A stretch of 26,608 bases of DNA from JARRQB01 sp965368585 (GTDB lineage Bacteria > Pseudomonadota > Gammaproteobacteria > Chromatiales > Chromatiaceae): positions 1 through 26,608 of the forward strand of contig CBDUNM010000055.1 of NCBI GenBank assembly GCA_965368585.1. Reading direction: 5' to 3'. Both the position numbers and the translations under genes were made by a program. Position 1 is the stretch's first letter, and each line of letters starts with the position of its first letter. This document shows, piece by piece, positions 15,110 to 22,955 of this stretch. The notes below the pieces were generated by a model. It was not told where the DNA came from. It searched no databases and saw nothing but the letters and a program-made list of their open reading frames with translations.

Positions 15110-15451
15110 ATGAACACTACCGCACCGCTGACCGATGTCCCGCACCCGGCACTCGCTGAGTTCGACGAAGACGGTTTTCTGGCCGACGCGTTGCTTTGGA
15201 CCCGAGGTCTGGCTGAACAGGTCGCCCTGTTAGACGATATCGCCCCGCTGACCGAAAGCCACTGGAAGGTCATCGAACATATTCGCGAACGCTTCTTTCG
15301 GGTCGGAGGCGTGCCGGCGATGCGGTTGGTGTGCCGCGCAACCGGCTTGAACAAGACGGCAATCCGGCAATTGTTCGGCGATTGCCGCACGGTCTGGCGA
15401 GTCGCCGGATTGCCGAACCCGGGTGAAGAGGCCAAGGCCCACTTCTTATAG
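15110..15451 (+). CDS. DsrC/TusE-family protein lacking the sulfur-carrier cysteines
   Basis: The product has 113 residues. Family blocks are clear: FDEDGFLADALLWTRGLAEQ near the start, LTESHWKVIEHIRERFF in the middle (family: LTEEHWEVI-FLR), and the near-terminal VAGLPNP (family: IAGLPKP). DsrC carries sulfur on a penultimate C-terminal cysteine, and on a second cysteine just before the IAGLPKP block. Here that second position is Trp96 and the protein ends AKAHFL, so neither carrier cysteine is present. The two cysteines it has (75 and 92) are elsewhere. It cannot work as a normal sulfur carrier and may be one of the regulatory cysteine-less homologues sometimes called RspA. AGGAGG at 15095-15100 supports the start. 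No dsr or tus genes are nearby. Confidence 0.85.
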   Translation: MNTTAPLTDVPHPALAEFDEDGFLADALLWTRGLAEQVALLDDIAPLTESHWKVIEHIRERFFRVGGVPAMRLVCRATGLNKTAIRQLFGDCRTVWRVAGLPNPGEEAKAHFL

Positions 15452-15690
15452 ACTGCTGCGGAGCCCAGTCGACAACCACCGCGTCGAGCAGAGCGCAACA
15501 GTCTGACCTGCCGCTCGTTTTTCGGGCGCAGCCGTGTTTCGGTCAAACGACCAACCCTCGGATAGGCGCTTGGCAAAGTCTCTTGGCGGCCAAAGAATAG
15601 AACGCGAGCCATCGCACAACGGCACAACAGCTCGGCCGCGTCCAATTGCCGGAAGCCGGTTGGACGTCCAACTGGTGTACTGTTGCGCAT

Positions 15691-16911
15691 ATGCGCCGCT
15701 TCGAAAAAAACAAAACCGCCAATCTGCTGATGCTCGCGCTGAGCGCGCTGCTGGCGAAATCGCTATGGTTTTCGGCATCGGCGGTAGTGCCGCAGCTTTC
15801 GGTATATTGGAGTCTGGACAGCGACCAACGCGCCTGGCTGACTATGAGCGTGCAGCTCGGTTTCGTCGCCGGCGCCTTGTGCAGCGCCATTCTGAATCTC
15901 TCCGACCGCTTCGACCTCAAGCGGTTCGTCGTCATCAGCACTCTGTTCGCCGCCGCCGCCAATCTGGCTATCGTGGCGGGCCAGGTCTCGTACGACGCCG
16001 CCATCGCACTGCGTTTCCTGACCGGTTTCGGTATCGCGGGCGTTTATCCGCCCGCCATGAAGCTGGTGGCGACCTGGAGTGTGGCCGATCGAGGCTACTG
16101 GATAGGTCTGCTGGTGGGGGCCCTGACCGTCGGCGCCGCGTTGCCGCACCTGCTCAACGCGTTTCCCGGTGCGGCGGGCATGCCCCCCTGGCAGGACGTG
16201 CTGTTGCTGTCCAGCCTGCTGGCGACGGTCGGTGCGGCGATCGTGGCAATGGGCTTCCATGCCGGGCCCCACCTCGGCGGCAAGGCGCCGTTCAGCTGGC
16301 GTCACGCCCTCGACAGCCTGCGCGACCAACCCACACGCCTGGCCAATTTCGGTTACCTGGGTCACATGTGGGAACTGTATGCCATGTGGGCCTGGGTGCC
16401 CTTGTTCCTGATCGCCAGCTACGACCAAGCCGGCTGGCAGACCACCAGCGCGCGGCTGGCCGGCTTCGCCAGCGTGGCGGCCGGGGGCCTGGGCGCAGTC
16501 ATGGCCGGCAAATACGCAGACCGGCTCGGCCGGACATTGATCACCAGCCTCAGCCTCGCGGTATCAGGGTTGTGCTGTGTCGTTGCCGGCCTGCTGTTCG
16601 ATCACCCGTTGCTCCTCACGGGTCTGTGCCTGGTCTGGGGATTCGCGGTGGTCGCCGATTCGGCGCAGTTCAGTGCGGCCGTCAGCGAACTGGCCGATCC
16701 CAGGTACGTCGGCACAGCCCTGACGCTACAGACGAGCCTGGGGTTTCTCCTCACCGTAGTGACCATATTGCTCATTCCACTGCTCTACGAGCTGCTCGGG
16801 TGGCGCTACGTGTTTCTGGTGCTGGCCCCCGGGCCGTTGTTCGGTATCTGGGCGATGCTGCGTCTGCGGCGCCTGCCGGATGCGCTGAAGCTCGCATCCG
16901 GCAACCGCTGA
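15691..16911 (+). CDS. Major facilitator superfamily transporter
   Basis: An inner-membrane transporter of 407 residues with about 12 hydrophobic segments. The first half has a degenerate motif A after helix 2 (LNLSDRFDLKRFVV); the second half has a well-kept copy, AGKYADRLGRTLITSL. A central cytoplasmic loop (SWRHALDSLRDQPTRLANFG) separates the halves. The substrate is not evident. ATG 15691 (MRRFEKNKTANLLM) starts a typical cytoplasmic basic N terminus; a TTG at 15646 would add an unlikely polar extension. No good ribosome-binding site is seen. The 239 bp between the DsrC-family gene and this gene contain nothing I can name. A longer frame across the same interval, shifted relative to this one, has Arg/Pro-rich composition and is a shadow. 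Confidence 0.88.
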   Translation: MRRFEKNKTANLLMLALSALLAKSLWFSASAVVPQLSVYWSLDSDQRAWLTMSVQLGFVAGALCSAILNLSDRFDLKRFVVISTLFAAAANLAIVAGQVSYDAAIALRFLTGFGIAGVYPPAMKLVATWSVADRGYWIGLLVGALTVGAALPHLLNAFPGAAGMPPWQDVLLLSSLLATVGAAIVAMGFHAGPHLGGKAPFSWRHALDSLRDQPTRLANFGYLGHMWELYAMWAWVPLFLIASYDQAGWQTTSARLAGFASVAAGGLGAVMAGKYADRLGRTLITSLSLAVSGLCCVVAGLLFDHPLLLTGLCLVWGFAVVADSAQFSAAVSELADPRYVGTALTLQTSLGFLLTVVTILLIPLLYELLGWRYVFLVLAPGPLFGIWAMLRLRRLPDALKLASGNR

Positions 16912-17255
16912 CGCGCGACCGTCGATGACCGGTTGCACATCGTCGAGCAAACGCGGCTCCCACGGTTGAAGTGGGTAGAGTTCCATCCACTAAGAAATCA
17001 AGCTCCCGCTTTGCGTTCTACCCCTGCCGGGTTAAAGTCTTAACGGAACCAAAAAGCAACAATACGAGCGGATCGAAATTTCTGCGCGCGAGCGCCAAGG
17101 CCCGCGTGGCCCGGCCTTACCGGCTGGGATGGCAGGATACTTCCGCAATCGCGTTAGACTTCAGCTGCCCGACGGGTCTTCACGGACTTGGGCGCACGGC
17201 GTTACAGCGGTAGACCATGGCGATGATATGCAACGAGCAAACCGGGGGAAACTTC
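16912..17255. other. 344-bp region before the AAA ATPase gene
   Basis: No supported gene. It contains a small inverted repeat GTTAA-AGTC-TTAAC (17031-17044). The last bases give a GGGGG ribosome-binding site (17244-17248) for ATG 17256. The promoter of the following operon is probably here, but I cannot point to convincing -35 and -10 hexamers. Confidence 0.45.
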
Positions 17256-19316
17256 ATGAACCGCGTCTTCCAACGCGGTTATCAACGCCGTTTCCACTAC
17301 TTGAATCCGGATCAGCTCAATGGCCTCGCCCGGCTGCGGTCCATGATCCGTTCGCGCGATGGACACGCGCTTGTCATCGGACCGGGCGGGACCGGGAAGA
17401 CCGCCCTGCTGAAACGCATCATTGAAGAGTGCCGGGCAGAGAATACGCGGATCGTCGAGTTGCGCACGCCACCCGAATCGGTCGATGCGCTGATCGAGAC
17501 CCTGGTGAAGCAACTGCAACCCGGCGTCGACCTCCCCGCCAGTCGGGCGGTGCGTATCCAGGTACTGCAACAGATGCTGTCCCGGCACCCGCCTCAGGCG
17601 CGCATCCTGATATGCGTCGACGAAGCGCAGTCGGCATCCGACCTGGTACTGCTGAGTCTGCTGCAGTTGGCGGACACCGGTGTCGCGGCACAGACCGTGC
17701 GCGCATCGCTGGTAATGGCCGGTACGGAGACCCTCACGGGGCGTCTTTCCGACCTGACGGGACAACCGCTGGAGCAACTCGTACGCATGGTCATTTCGCT
17801 GGCACCGTTTGACCAGGACGAAGTGGCGGCATTTATCCGCCACCAGCTGGCCGCCGCGGAAATCGAGGACGAACACCTGTTTCAGGCTGAGGCGGTCCGG
17901 CAGATCGCGGCGCTTTCGGGCGGCATCGCGAGCGAAGTCAACTCGTTCTGCGGTCTCGCCTTGTGTGTCATGCATCTCGAAGGCGCGCGGCAGGTGACCC
18001 CGGAAATCGTGGCGCAGGTGTCGCGCGAGTCCTGGATCATTCCGGAGGGGCGGGCCGCAGCGGTTCAAGATCCCTCCCCGCCTCCGGAATCCGCGCCTGA
18101 CACGCCTGCGGGCACGGTCGGTCTTGATGCCGGAACGGGGCAGCAACTCGAACGCGCGATGGATCTCGACAGCCAACTGCACAGCGTCGCAACTTCGGCC
18201 AACCGCACCGACTGGTCGCTGGGTTCCGCGCCAGGGCGACCCCGGCGGGAAGCGCGCTGGGGGTGGCTGGCGCTGGCGGTCTTATTCGTTGCCGTGGCGA
18301 CGTCGTATTTGGTCCGGAATCACCCGCCGGACGATGGGTCGTCGAACAGCGTCCAGTCTGCAATTCGTGCAACAAGCCCCACCGCAGCGTCGCCGCGCGA
18401 AGCGATCACTGAGGTCGGCCCGTCCGTCCCGGTCACCGCGGCAGCGGCAGGCGACGATCAAACTGCGCCTATCGGTGGAGCGACAACGAACCATCACGCC
18501 ACGGCGGGGCCGGACCAAGCCGGGCGCAGCGCGGACACGGCACTGGCGTCGGTGCGGCCGACGGCAGCAAGCGAGGCCGCGCAATCGACCCCGGATCCCG
18601 TCCCGGAGGCACCCACGCAAGCTCCATTCGATGGGCGCATCGCCCTGATCGATCCGCGGCAGCCCGCATCCCGACAGAGTCCCGCCACGACACCGCTACC
18701 AAAGATCCTGGCGCCGTATCGGCTGACCGCCCGGCTTAGCGAACCGGCGACCGTACGCAGACGCCCCTCGACCCGCGCACCCGTGCTGGCCGAGCGCGGC
18801 GCCGGCGACCGAGTGACGATCACGGGCCGTATCGACGGATCTGACTGGCTGCAGATCATCGAACCATTCGGCGAGTTCGGCTATGTTTACGCGGAGCTGG
18901 TCCGTGTCGTACAACCCGGTACGGAGACGTCGACGACTGCAAGCGCGCACGAACTAAAGCTGAGTCCCCGGGATGAAAACGGCGCAGCGCTGCTGGAGGT
19001 TCCCGCGCTCCTAGAGGCCGCCGCGCAACATCTCGCGGCCGATCGGCTGCTTGCGCCCAGGTTCGACAACGCACTGTACCTGTATCGGGAGGTACTGCGC
19101 ATCGACCCGGAAAACGCCCGGGCCCACGCAGGCGTGCGGCGGATCGCGACCAGGCTGATCGGTCATGCGCGGGATGCACAAAACCGCGGCGACCTGGAAG
19201 AGGCAAAACGCGCCCTCGAGAAGGTGTTGGTGGTCGACTCCGCCGATACCCGTGCACGGCTTCTGCTCGAACAGTTGCAAACAGTGCGCGTTGCCGTGGA
19301 CGGGGGGGACTTATGA
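17256..19316 (+). CDS. ExeA/MshM-like AAA ATPase with membrane segment, SH3 domain and TPR-like tail
   Basis: The product has 686 residues. The cytoplasmic ATPase has Walker A GPGGTGKT (42-49) and Walker B ILICVDEAQ (117-125), as in GspA/ExeA and MshM, which assemble secretion or pilus complexes through peptidoglycan. A single transmembrane helix follows (about 335-354: WLALAVLFVAVATSYLV), then a Pro/Ala/Thr-rich linker of about 130 residues, a bacterial SH3 domain (about 488-552: TVRRRPSTRAPVLAERGAGD, GSDWLQI, FGYVYAELV), and TPR-like helices (about 583-680: NALYLYREVLRIDPENARAH). ATG 17256 has GGGGG eight bases upstream; ATG 17217 or 17223 would add up to 13 polar residues. No secretin, pilin or GspB partner is nearby. 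It is followed closely by two exported-protein genes, suggesting an envelope operon. Confidence 0.82.
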   Translation: MNRVFQRGYQRRFHYLNPDQLNGLARLRSMIRSRDGHALVIGPGGTGKTALLKRIIEECRAENTRIVELRTPPESVDALIETLVKQLQPGVDLPASRAVRIQVLQQMLSRHPPQARILICVDEAQSASDLVLLSLLQLADTGVAAQTVRASLVMAGTETLTGRLSDLTGQPLEQLVRMVISLAPFDQDEVAAFIRHQLAAAEIEDEHLFQAEAVRQIAALSGGIASEVNSFCGLALCVMHLEGARQVTPEIVAQVSRESWIIPEGRAAAVQDPSPPPESAPDTPAGTVGLDAGTGQQLERAMDLDSQLHSVATSANRTDWSLGSAPGRPRREARWGWLALAVLFVAVATSYLVRNHPPDDGSSNSVQSAIRATSPTAASPREAITEVGPSVPVTAAAAGDDQTAPIGGATTNHHATAGPDQAGRSADTALASVRPTAASEAAQSTPDPVPEAPTQAPFDGRIALIDPRQPASRQSPATTPLPKILAPYRLTARLSEPATVRRRPSTRAPVLAERGAGDRVTITGRIDGSDWLQIIEPFGEFGYVYAELVRVVQPGTETSTTASAHELKLSPRDENGAALLEVPALLEAAAQHLAADRLLAPRFDNALYLYREVLRIDPENARAHAGVRRIATRLIGHARDAQNRGDLEEAKRALEKVLVVDSADTRARLLLEQLQTVRVAVDGGDL

Positions 19317-19335
19317 ACGCCCCGGGCGGAGAAGT

Positions 19336-19356
19336 GGCCGAACGGGTTTTTCGGCC
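19336..19356 (+). repeat. Stem-loop between the ATPase and rhodanese genes
   Basis: GGCCGAA (19336-19342) pairs with TTCGGCC (19350-19356) across the 7-base spacer CGGGTTT. It lies 20 bases after the ATPase stop and about 90 bases before the next start. No U-tract follows, so it is more likely an intra-operon processing or attenuation structure than a full terminator. Confidence 0.5.
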
Positions 19357-19447
19357 GGCGACCGTCCATTATCCTCCGACGTACGTCGGCGTCGCGATCC
19401 GTCGCCCGCGAGCGTACTTGGGATCTGATTTAGAACTGGAGGAAAGC

Positions 19448-20116
19448 ATGCCTTACCTGACGCGCAACTCGTCGTACCGAATACTCGTGCCGCTCGTCTG
19501 CCTGCTGTTGTGGATGGCCGCAACGGACCATCCGGCGACCGCCGCCGAGGTCAATCTCGCCGAGAACGTGCCGTTTCTCGACATCGAGTTTGAGGGTCGC
19601 AAGATCCGTATCGAGCGCATTCAGGATACCGACCACAAACTGGACAACAGTTTTGCAAAAACGTCCCGACCCTGTCCGCCGTTCTGCATCCACCCGATGC
19701 GCGCGGCGCTCGGCGTCGAGACGTTCGGCGAGTTGGAACTGCTCGATTTTCTGGTCACCAGGGTCCGCACCAATCAAGGCCTGCTGATCGACGCGCGATT
19801 GCCGGAATGGTATCGGAAAGGCACCATTCCCGGGGCGGTCAATATTCCCTGGACCATACTGGCCGCGGGACCTGACAATCCGCACACCGCAAAGATATTG
19901 CGTGCCCTGGATGCCCAGGATCACAACGGCGATTGGGATTTTCGCCACGCCCTGGACCTGCTGCTGTTCTGCAACGGCCCCTGGTGCGACCAGTCGCCCC
20001 GCGCCATTCAGAATCTCCTCGCGCTGGGTTACCCGCCGCAGAAACTTTTTTACTATCGTGGCGGCATGCAGGTCTGGCAGTTGCTGGGCTTGACCACTGT
20101 GTTGCCTGAGCAGTAG
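19448..20116 (+). CDS. Exported rhodanese-like protein with two cysteine pairs
   Basis: The product has 222 residues with an N-terminal signal (YRILVPLVCLLLWMAATDHPA) and likely cleavage near ATAAEV, so it should act in the periplasm. The rhodanese fold shows GLLIDARLPEWYRKGTIPGA and VNIPW, then the active-site loop LLLFCNGPWCDQSPRAIQNL with Cys175 and Cys180, then FYYRGGMQVWQLLGL. A second pair, Cys76 and Cys80 (RPCPPFC), precedes the domain. The active-site CNGPWC has a cysteine at each end, so disulfide chemistry is possible instead of, or besides, sulfur transfer. GGAGGA at 19438-19443 selects ATG 19448; an earlier in-frame ATG (19313, overlapping the ATPase stop) would bury the signal sequence behind 45 residues and is rejected. 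It is probably co-transcribed with its neighbours. Confidence 0.85.
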   Translation: MPYLTRNSSYRILVPLVCLLLWMAATDHPATAAEVNLAENVPFLDIEFEGRKIRIERIQDTDHKLDNSFAKTSRPCPPFCIHPMRAALGVETFGELELLDFLVTRVRTNQGLLIDARLPEWYRKGTIPGAVNIPWTILAAGPDNPHTAKILRALDAQDHNGDWDFRHALDLLLFCNGPWCDQSPRAIQNLLALGYPPQKLFYYRGGMQVWQLLGLTTVLPEQ

Positions 20117-20147
20117 TCCTGGGGCTTGACCGATTAGGAGCGCCTTT

Positions 20148-20834
20148 ATGAAACGTATCTGCTGTTGTTCACCGTGGTTCGGCCTGGTCGGTGTCTGTCT
20201 GCTTGCCCCTGCGCTGGCCCAAGACCCAGCGGCCGAAAACCTACCCGCAGCATCGGTCGCCGCCGGCGACACCGGCTACCTCGAAGCCGTCAGCGAGGAA
20301 GCCGGTGCGGCAGCCGCGGCGCAATCCGCCCCGCCCACCGACCCGACGCCCGTTGCAGCTACGCGCGCCAACCGCATCCAGAGCATCGTCACCGAGGCGC
20401 TTGACGCACCCGAAGGTTTCCCATCAACACGAGCGACCGAGCTTACGGAAGAACCGGTGGCGGAACGCTCACCTGAACCGCGCCGACAACGGCTGCGCGA
20501 GGCCGTATCGAACGCCGCGAAAGCGGCGCGTACTACCGCTGATCCGTACTTGCAGACTCTGCAGCAGGAAGGCAAACGAACCGTGGTGATCGACGAGCAG
20601 ACCTCGAAACGGACCGCCGTCGCACCATCCGCGCAGGCAGCCGCCGAACGGTCTACCGCGGAGGCGGGCGAAAGCGGCAGGATATATCGGGTCCGGCCGG
20701 GCGACTCCCTGTGGGTGATTTCCCAGCGATTCTACGGTGACGGTTATCAGTACCCGACCTTGTACGAGGCCAATAGAGACCGCATCAACGACGAGAACCT
20801 CCTGGTCGTCGGCCAGTTACTGCGCATACCCTGA
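20148..20834 (+). CDS. Exported LysM-domain protein
   Basis: The product has 228 residues. A signal peptide (MKRICCCSPWFGLVGVCLLA) leads to likely cleavage after ALA before QDPAAEN. The middle is low-complexity, rich in Ala, Glu, Pro and Arg. A C-terminal LysM domain spans about 179-228 (IYRVRPGDSLWVISQRFYGD; the end reads NLLVVGQLLRIP). LysM binds peptidoglycan glycan chains. AGGAG lies about 10 bases upstream of ATG 20148, and the gene begins 31 bases after the rhodanese stop. With the SH3-bearing ATPase two genes upstream, the operon encodes two probable cell-wall-contacting proteins. The cysteine cluster CCC in the signal region is not a clear lipobox. Confidence 0.85.
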   Translation: MKRICCCSPWFGLVGVCLLAPALAQDPAAENLPAASVAAGDTGYLEAVSEEAGAAAAAQSAPPTDPTPVAATRANRIQSIVTEALDAPEGFPSTRATELTEEPVAERSPEPRRQRLREAVSNAAKAARTTADPYLQTLQQEGKRTVVIDEQTSKRTAVAPSAQAAAERSTAEAGESGRIYRVRPGDSLWVISQRFYGDGYQYPTLYEANRDRINDENLLVVGQLLRIP

Positions 20835-20869
20835 AGAGCTGCCCGGTCCGGAGGGCTAGCTTGTCGCGC

Positions 20870-21748
20870 TTATCCAAGCCGCCCTTCCGCATAGTCGCGC
20901 TGCGCCTGCAGGATCTCGTCGCGTGTGTTCATGACAAAGGGGCCACCGCGAGCAACCGGTTCGTTTAACGGCCTGCCCGCGACCAACAGAAACCGCGCGC
21001 TGTGTTCAGCGGCGGCCGCCCGCACGGCTGCGCCGGTCGCCAGAAGCGCCAGCGAGCCCGCCGCGACACTCAGCGACTGTCCGTCGACACCGGCCATCGT
21101 CACTGCGCCTTCGATCACGTAGACGAACGCGTTGTGCTCCGGCGGCAGCCGTTCGACGAATTCCTGCCGCGCGGGCAGCGCCACGTCCAAATACACCGGC
21201 TCGGTCAACGGCTGCCTCACCGGACCTGTCGTGCCCGCGCCGGTTTGTCCCGCAATCACCCGCAGTTCGACACCGCCGGCGCGCCGCTCGACCGGAACCT
21301 GCCCGGCGGAGAACTCCTGGTACGCGGGCGCGCTCATCTTGTGACTGGCGGGCAGGTTCACCCAAAGCTGAAAGCCCGCCAACAACCCGTTTTCCTGTTC
21401 TGGCATTTCCGAGTGCAGGATGCCCCGGCCGGCCGTCATCCACTGCACGCCACCGGGTTCGATCACGCCCTCGTGGCCGGCGCTGTCCTTATGCCGCATG
21501 CGGCCGGCCAACAGATAGGTCACGGTCTCGAATCCCCGGTGCGGATGCTCCGGAAAGCCCGCGATATAGTCCTGCGGCCGGTCGCTGCGGAATTCGTCCA
21601 ATAGCAGGAACGGGTCAAACCGGTTCAACGCGGGAGAACCGATCACACGGGTCAGCTCGACCCCCGCGCCATCGCTGGTTCCCACTCCCTGTACCACCCG
21701 ACTGACCGCTCGGGCGACTGCGGGCGCTTCTTTCGTCTGGGTTTTCAT
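20870..21748 (-). CDS. Pirin-family cupin protein
   Basis: Pirins are bicupin non-haem-iron proteins, some with quercetin 2,3-dioxygenase activity, others regulatory. The product has 292 residues with all four metal ligands of the family: His68 and His70 (FPEHPHRGFETVTYLL), His112 and Glu114 (GRGILHSEMP). The C-terminal pirin domain follows (EHNAFVYVIEGAV; LLVAGRPLNEPVARGGPFVMNT). ATG 21748 has AGGAG eight bases upstream; a 13-residue upstream extension of the frame is rejected. The gene is divergent from a LysR regulator, a common pairing in which the LysR protein controls the pirin gene in response to redox or xenobiotic signals; that control is inferred here. It is convergent with the LysM gene, only 35 bases away. 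Confidence 0.93.
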   Translation of the reverse strand: MKTQTKEAPAVARAVSRVVQGVGTSDGAGVELTRVIGSPALNRFDPFLLLDEFRSDRPQDYIAGFPEHPHRGFETVTYLLAGRMRHKDSAGHEGVIEPGGVQWMTAGRGILHSEMPEQENGLLAGFQLWVNLPASHKMSAPAYQEFSAGQVPVERRAGGVELRVIAGQTGAGTTGPVRQPLTEPVYLDVALPARQEFVERLPPEHNAFVYVIEGAVTMAGVDGQSLSVAAGSLALLATGAAVRAAAAEHSARFLLVAGRPLNEPVARGGPFVMNTRDEILQAQRDYAEGRLG

Positions 21749-21816
21749 TATTACGCTCCTGTCAAAGATCCAATAACCTTGTACCAAGTTGCGTGAGCAG
21801 CATGGCTGTAATCAGA

Positions 21817-21834
21817 AAGCAAATAAATATGCTT
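21817..21834. promoter_or_regulatory. Candidate LysR-type operator between pirin and lysR genes
   Basis: AAGCA (21817-21821) and TGCTT (21830-21834) form an inverted repeat around an 8-base AT-only centre, in the AT-rich 120-bp gap between the divergent genes. Its size and position suit a LysR-type site, but no footprint-level consensus can be checked. Confidence 0.35.
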
Positions 21835-21868
21835 AAATTAAAAATACTGTTACATTGATTCGAACAAT

Positions 21869-22792
21869 ATGGACCGTTTCGCCGACATCGAGGCCCTGGT
21901 CGCGGTGGTCGAGTCCGGCAGCTTCAGCGCTGCGGCCGATCGACTGGGCATCGCGAAATCCGCGCTCAGCCGCCGAATCTCGCTGCTCGAGAAACGGCTG
22001 GACGCACGGTTGCTCAATCGCACCACGCGCCAACTCAGCCTCACCGACGCCGGCCGAGCGTTCTACGATCGGGCCGTCCGCCTGTTGCACGACCTGGAGG
22101 AAGCGGAGCAGGAGGTCGCCAGCGAACACGCCACGCTGGGCGGCAAGCTCAAGGTCGCCGCGCCCCTGTCCTTCGGACTGATGCACCTGAAACCGATAGT
22201 CAACGCGTTCCTGCACGACCATGAGGGGGTCCGCATCGAACTCGACCTCAACGATCGACAAATCGACCTGGTCGAGGAAGGCATCGATATGGCCATACGC
22301 ATTGGTCGCTTGGCCGATTCCACCCTGATCGCGCGCCGGCTGAACGACATCAGCAGGGTCACGGTGGCCAGTCCGGACTATCTGCAGGCGCACGGCACGC
22401 CCGGGCACCCGCATGACCTGGTCCTTCATTCCGGGTTGCGCTACACGAATATCAGCCGCCGCGATGCCTGGACGTTCATAAACAGCGCGGACGAGCGCAT
22501 CAACGTCAATGTTCCAGAACGTTTTCGCACCAACAACGGCTTGATGCTGGCGGACGTCGCCAAAGCCGGGCTGGGCATCGCGACCCTGCCCACATTCGAA
22601 GTCTACCAGTCGATCGAGGCCGGCAGGCTCGTGCCGTTGTTGACCGACTGGCGCTACGCAGATCTTGGGCTGTACCTCGTCTACCCGCCCGGGCGGTTTC
22701 TCTCCACCCGAACCCGCACCTTTTCCGAGGTCCTGGCGGCGCGCTTCGGTGGCCGGCCGTACTGGGATGAGTGTCTGGCGCGGTTCCTTTGA
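21869..22792 (+). CDS. LysR-family transcriptional regulator
   Basis: The product has 307 residues, the usual LysR length. A winged helix-turn-helix spans about 1-60 (FADIEALVAVVESGSFSAAA; LGIAKSALSRRISLLEKRL; RLLNRTTRQLSLTDAG), followed by a substrate-binding effector domain (GGKLKVAAPLSFGLMHLKPI; DMAIRIGRL; ADVAKAGLGIATLPTF). The start ATG 21869 matches the family N terminus but has no Shine-Dalgarno sequence. It is divergent from the pirin gene and upstream of, on the same strand as, the RND efflux pair (163 bp gap), so it could control either or both. The effector is unknown. Confidence 0.93.
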   Translation: MDRFADIEALVAVVESGSFSAAADRLGIAKSALSRRISLLEKRLDARLLNRTTRQLSLTDAGRAFYDRAVRLLHDLEEAEQEVASEHATLGGKLKVAAPLSFGLMHLKPIVNAFLHDHEGVRIELDLNDRQIDLVEEGIDMAIRIGRLADSTLIARRLNDISRVTVASPDYLQAHGTPGHPHDLVLHSGLRYTNISRRDAWTFINSADERINVNVPERFRTNNGLMLADVAKAGLGIATLPTFEVYQSIEAGRLVPLLTDWRYADLGLYLVYPPGRFLSTRTRTFSEVLAARFGGRPYWDECLARFL

Positions 22793-22955
22793 GTATCATT
22801 GGCCGTTACGCGCGTCATGCTGCCGCTTAATGGTTCTGCGTTAAAGTTTTCAAGTAGCGGCCTGCGAGCGCAACACGCGCATCGCGTTCGTACGCTGCCG
22901 ACCGCGGGACTGATTCGCGCGACTGGCGCTCAACCCCGAAACTGGATAGAGATCG

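Noticed and set aside
14926..15690. A 254-codon minus-strand frame opposite the DsrC-family gene
   Set aside because: The plus-strand product matches a known family with a strong ribosome-binding site; the minus frame has low-complexity Arg/Ser composition.
15534..16928. A 464-codon frame overlapping the MFS transporter gene
   Set aside because: Arg/Pro/Gly-rich with no hydrophobic pattern or motif, and it is the shifted frame of a clear 12-helix transporter.
16912..17255. A cyclic-di-GMP or other riboswitch in the leader of the ATPase gene
   Set aside because: I could not align any conserved riboswitch core; only a short inverted repeat is present.
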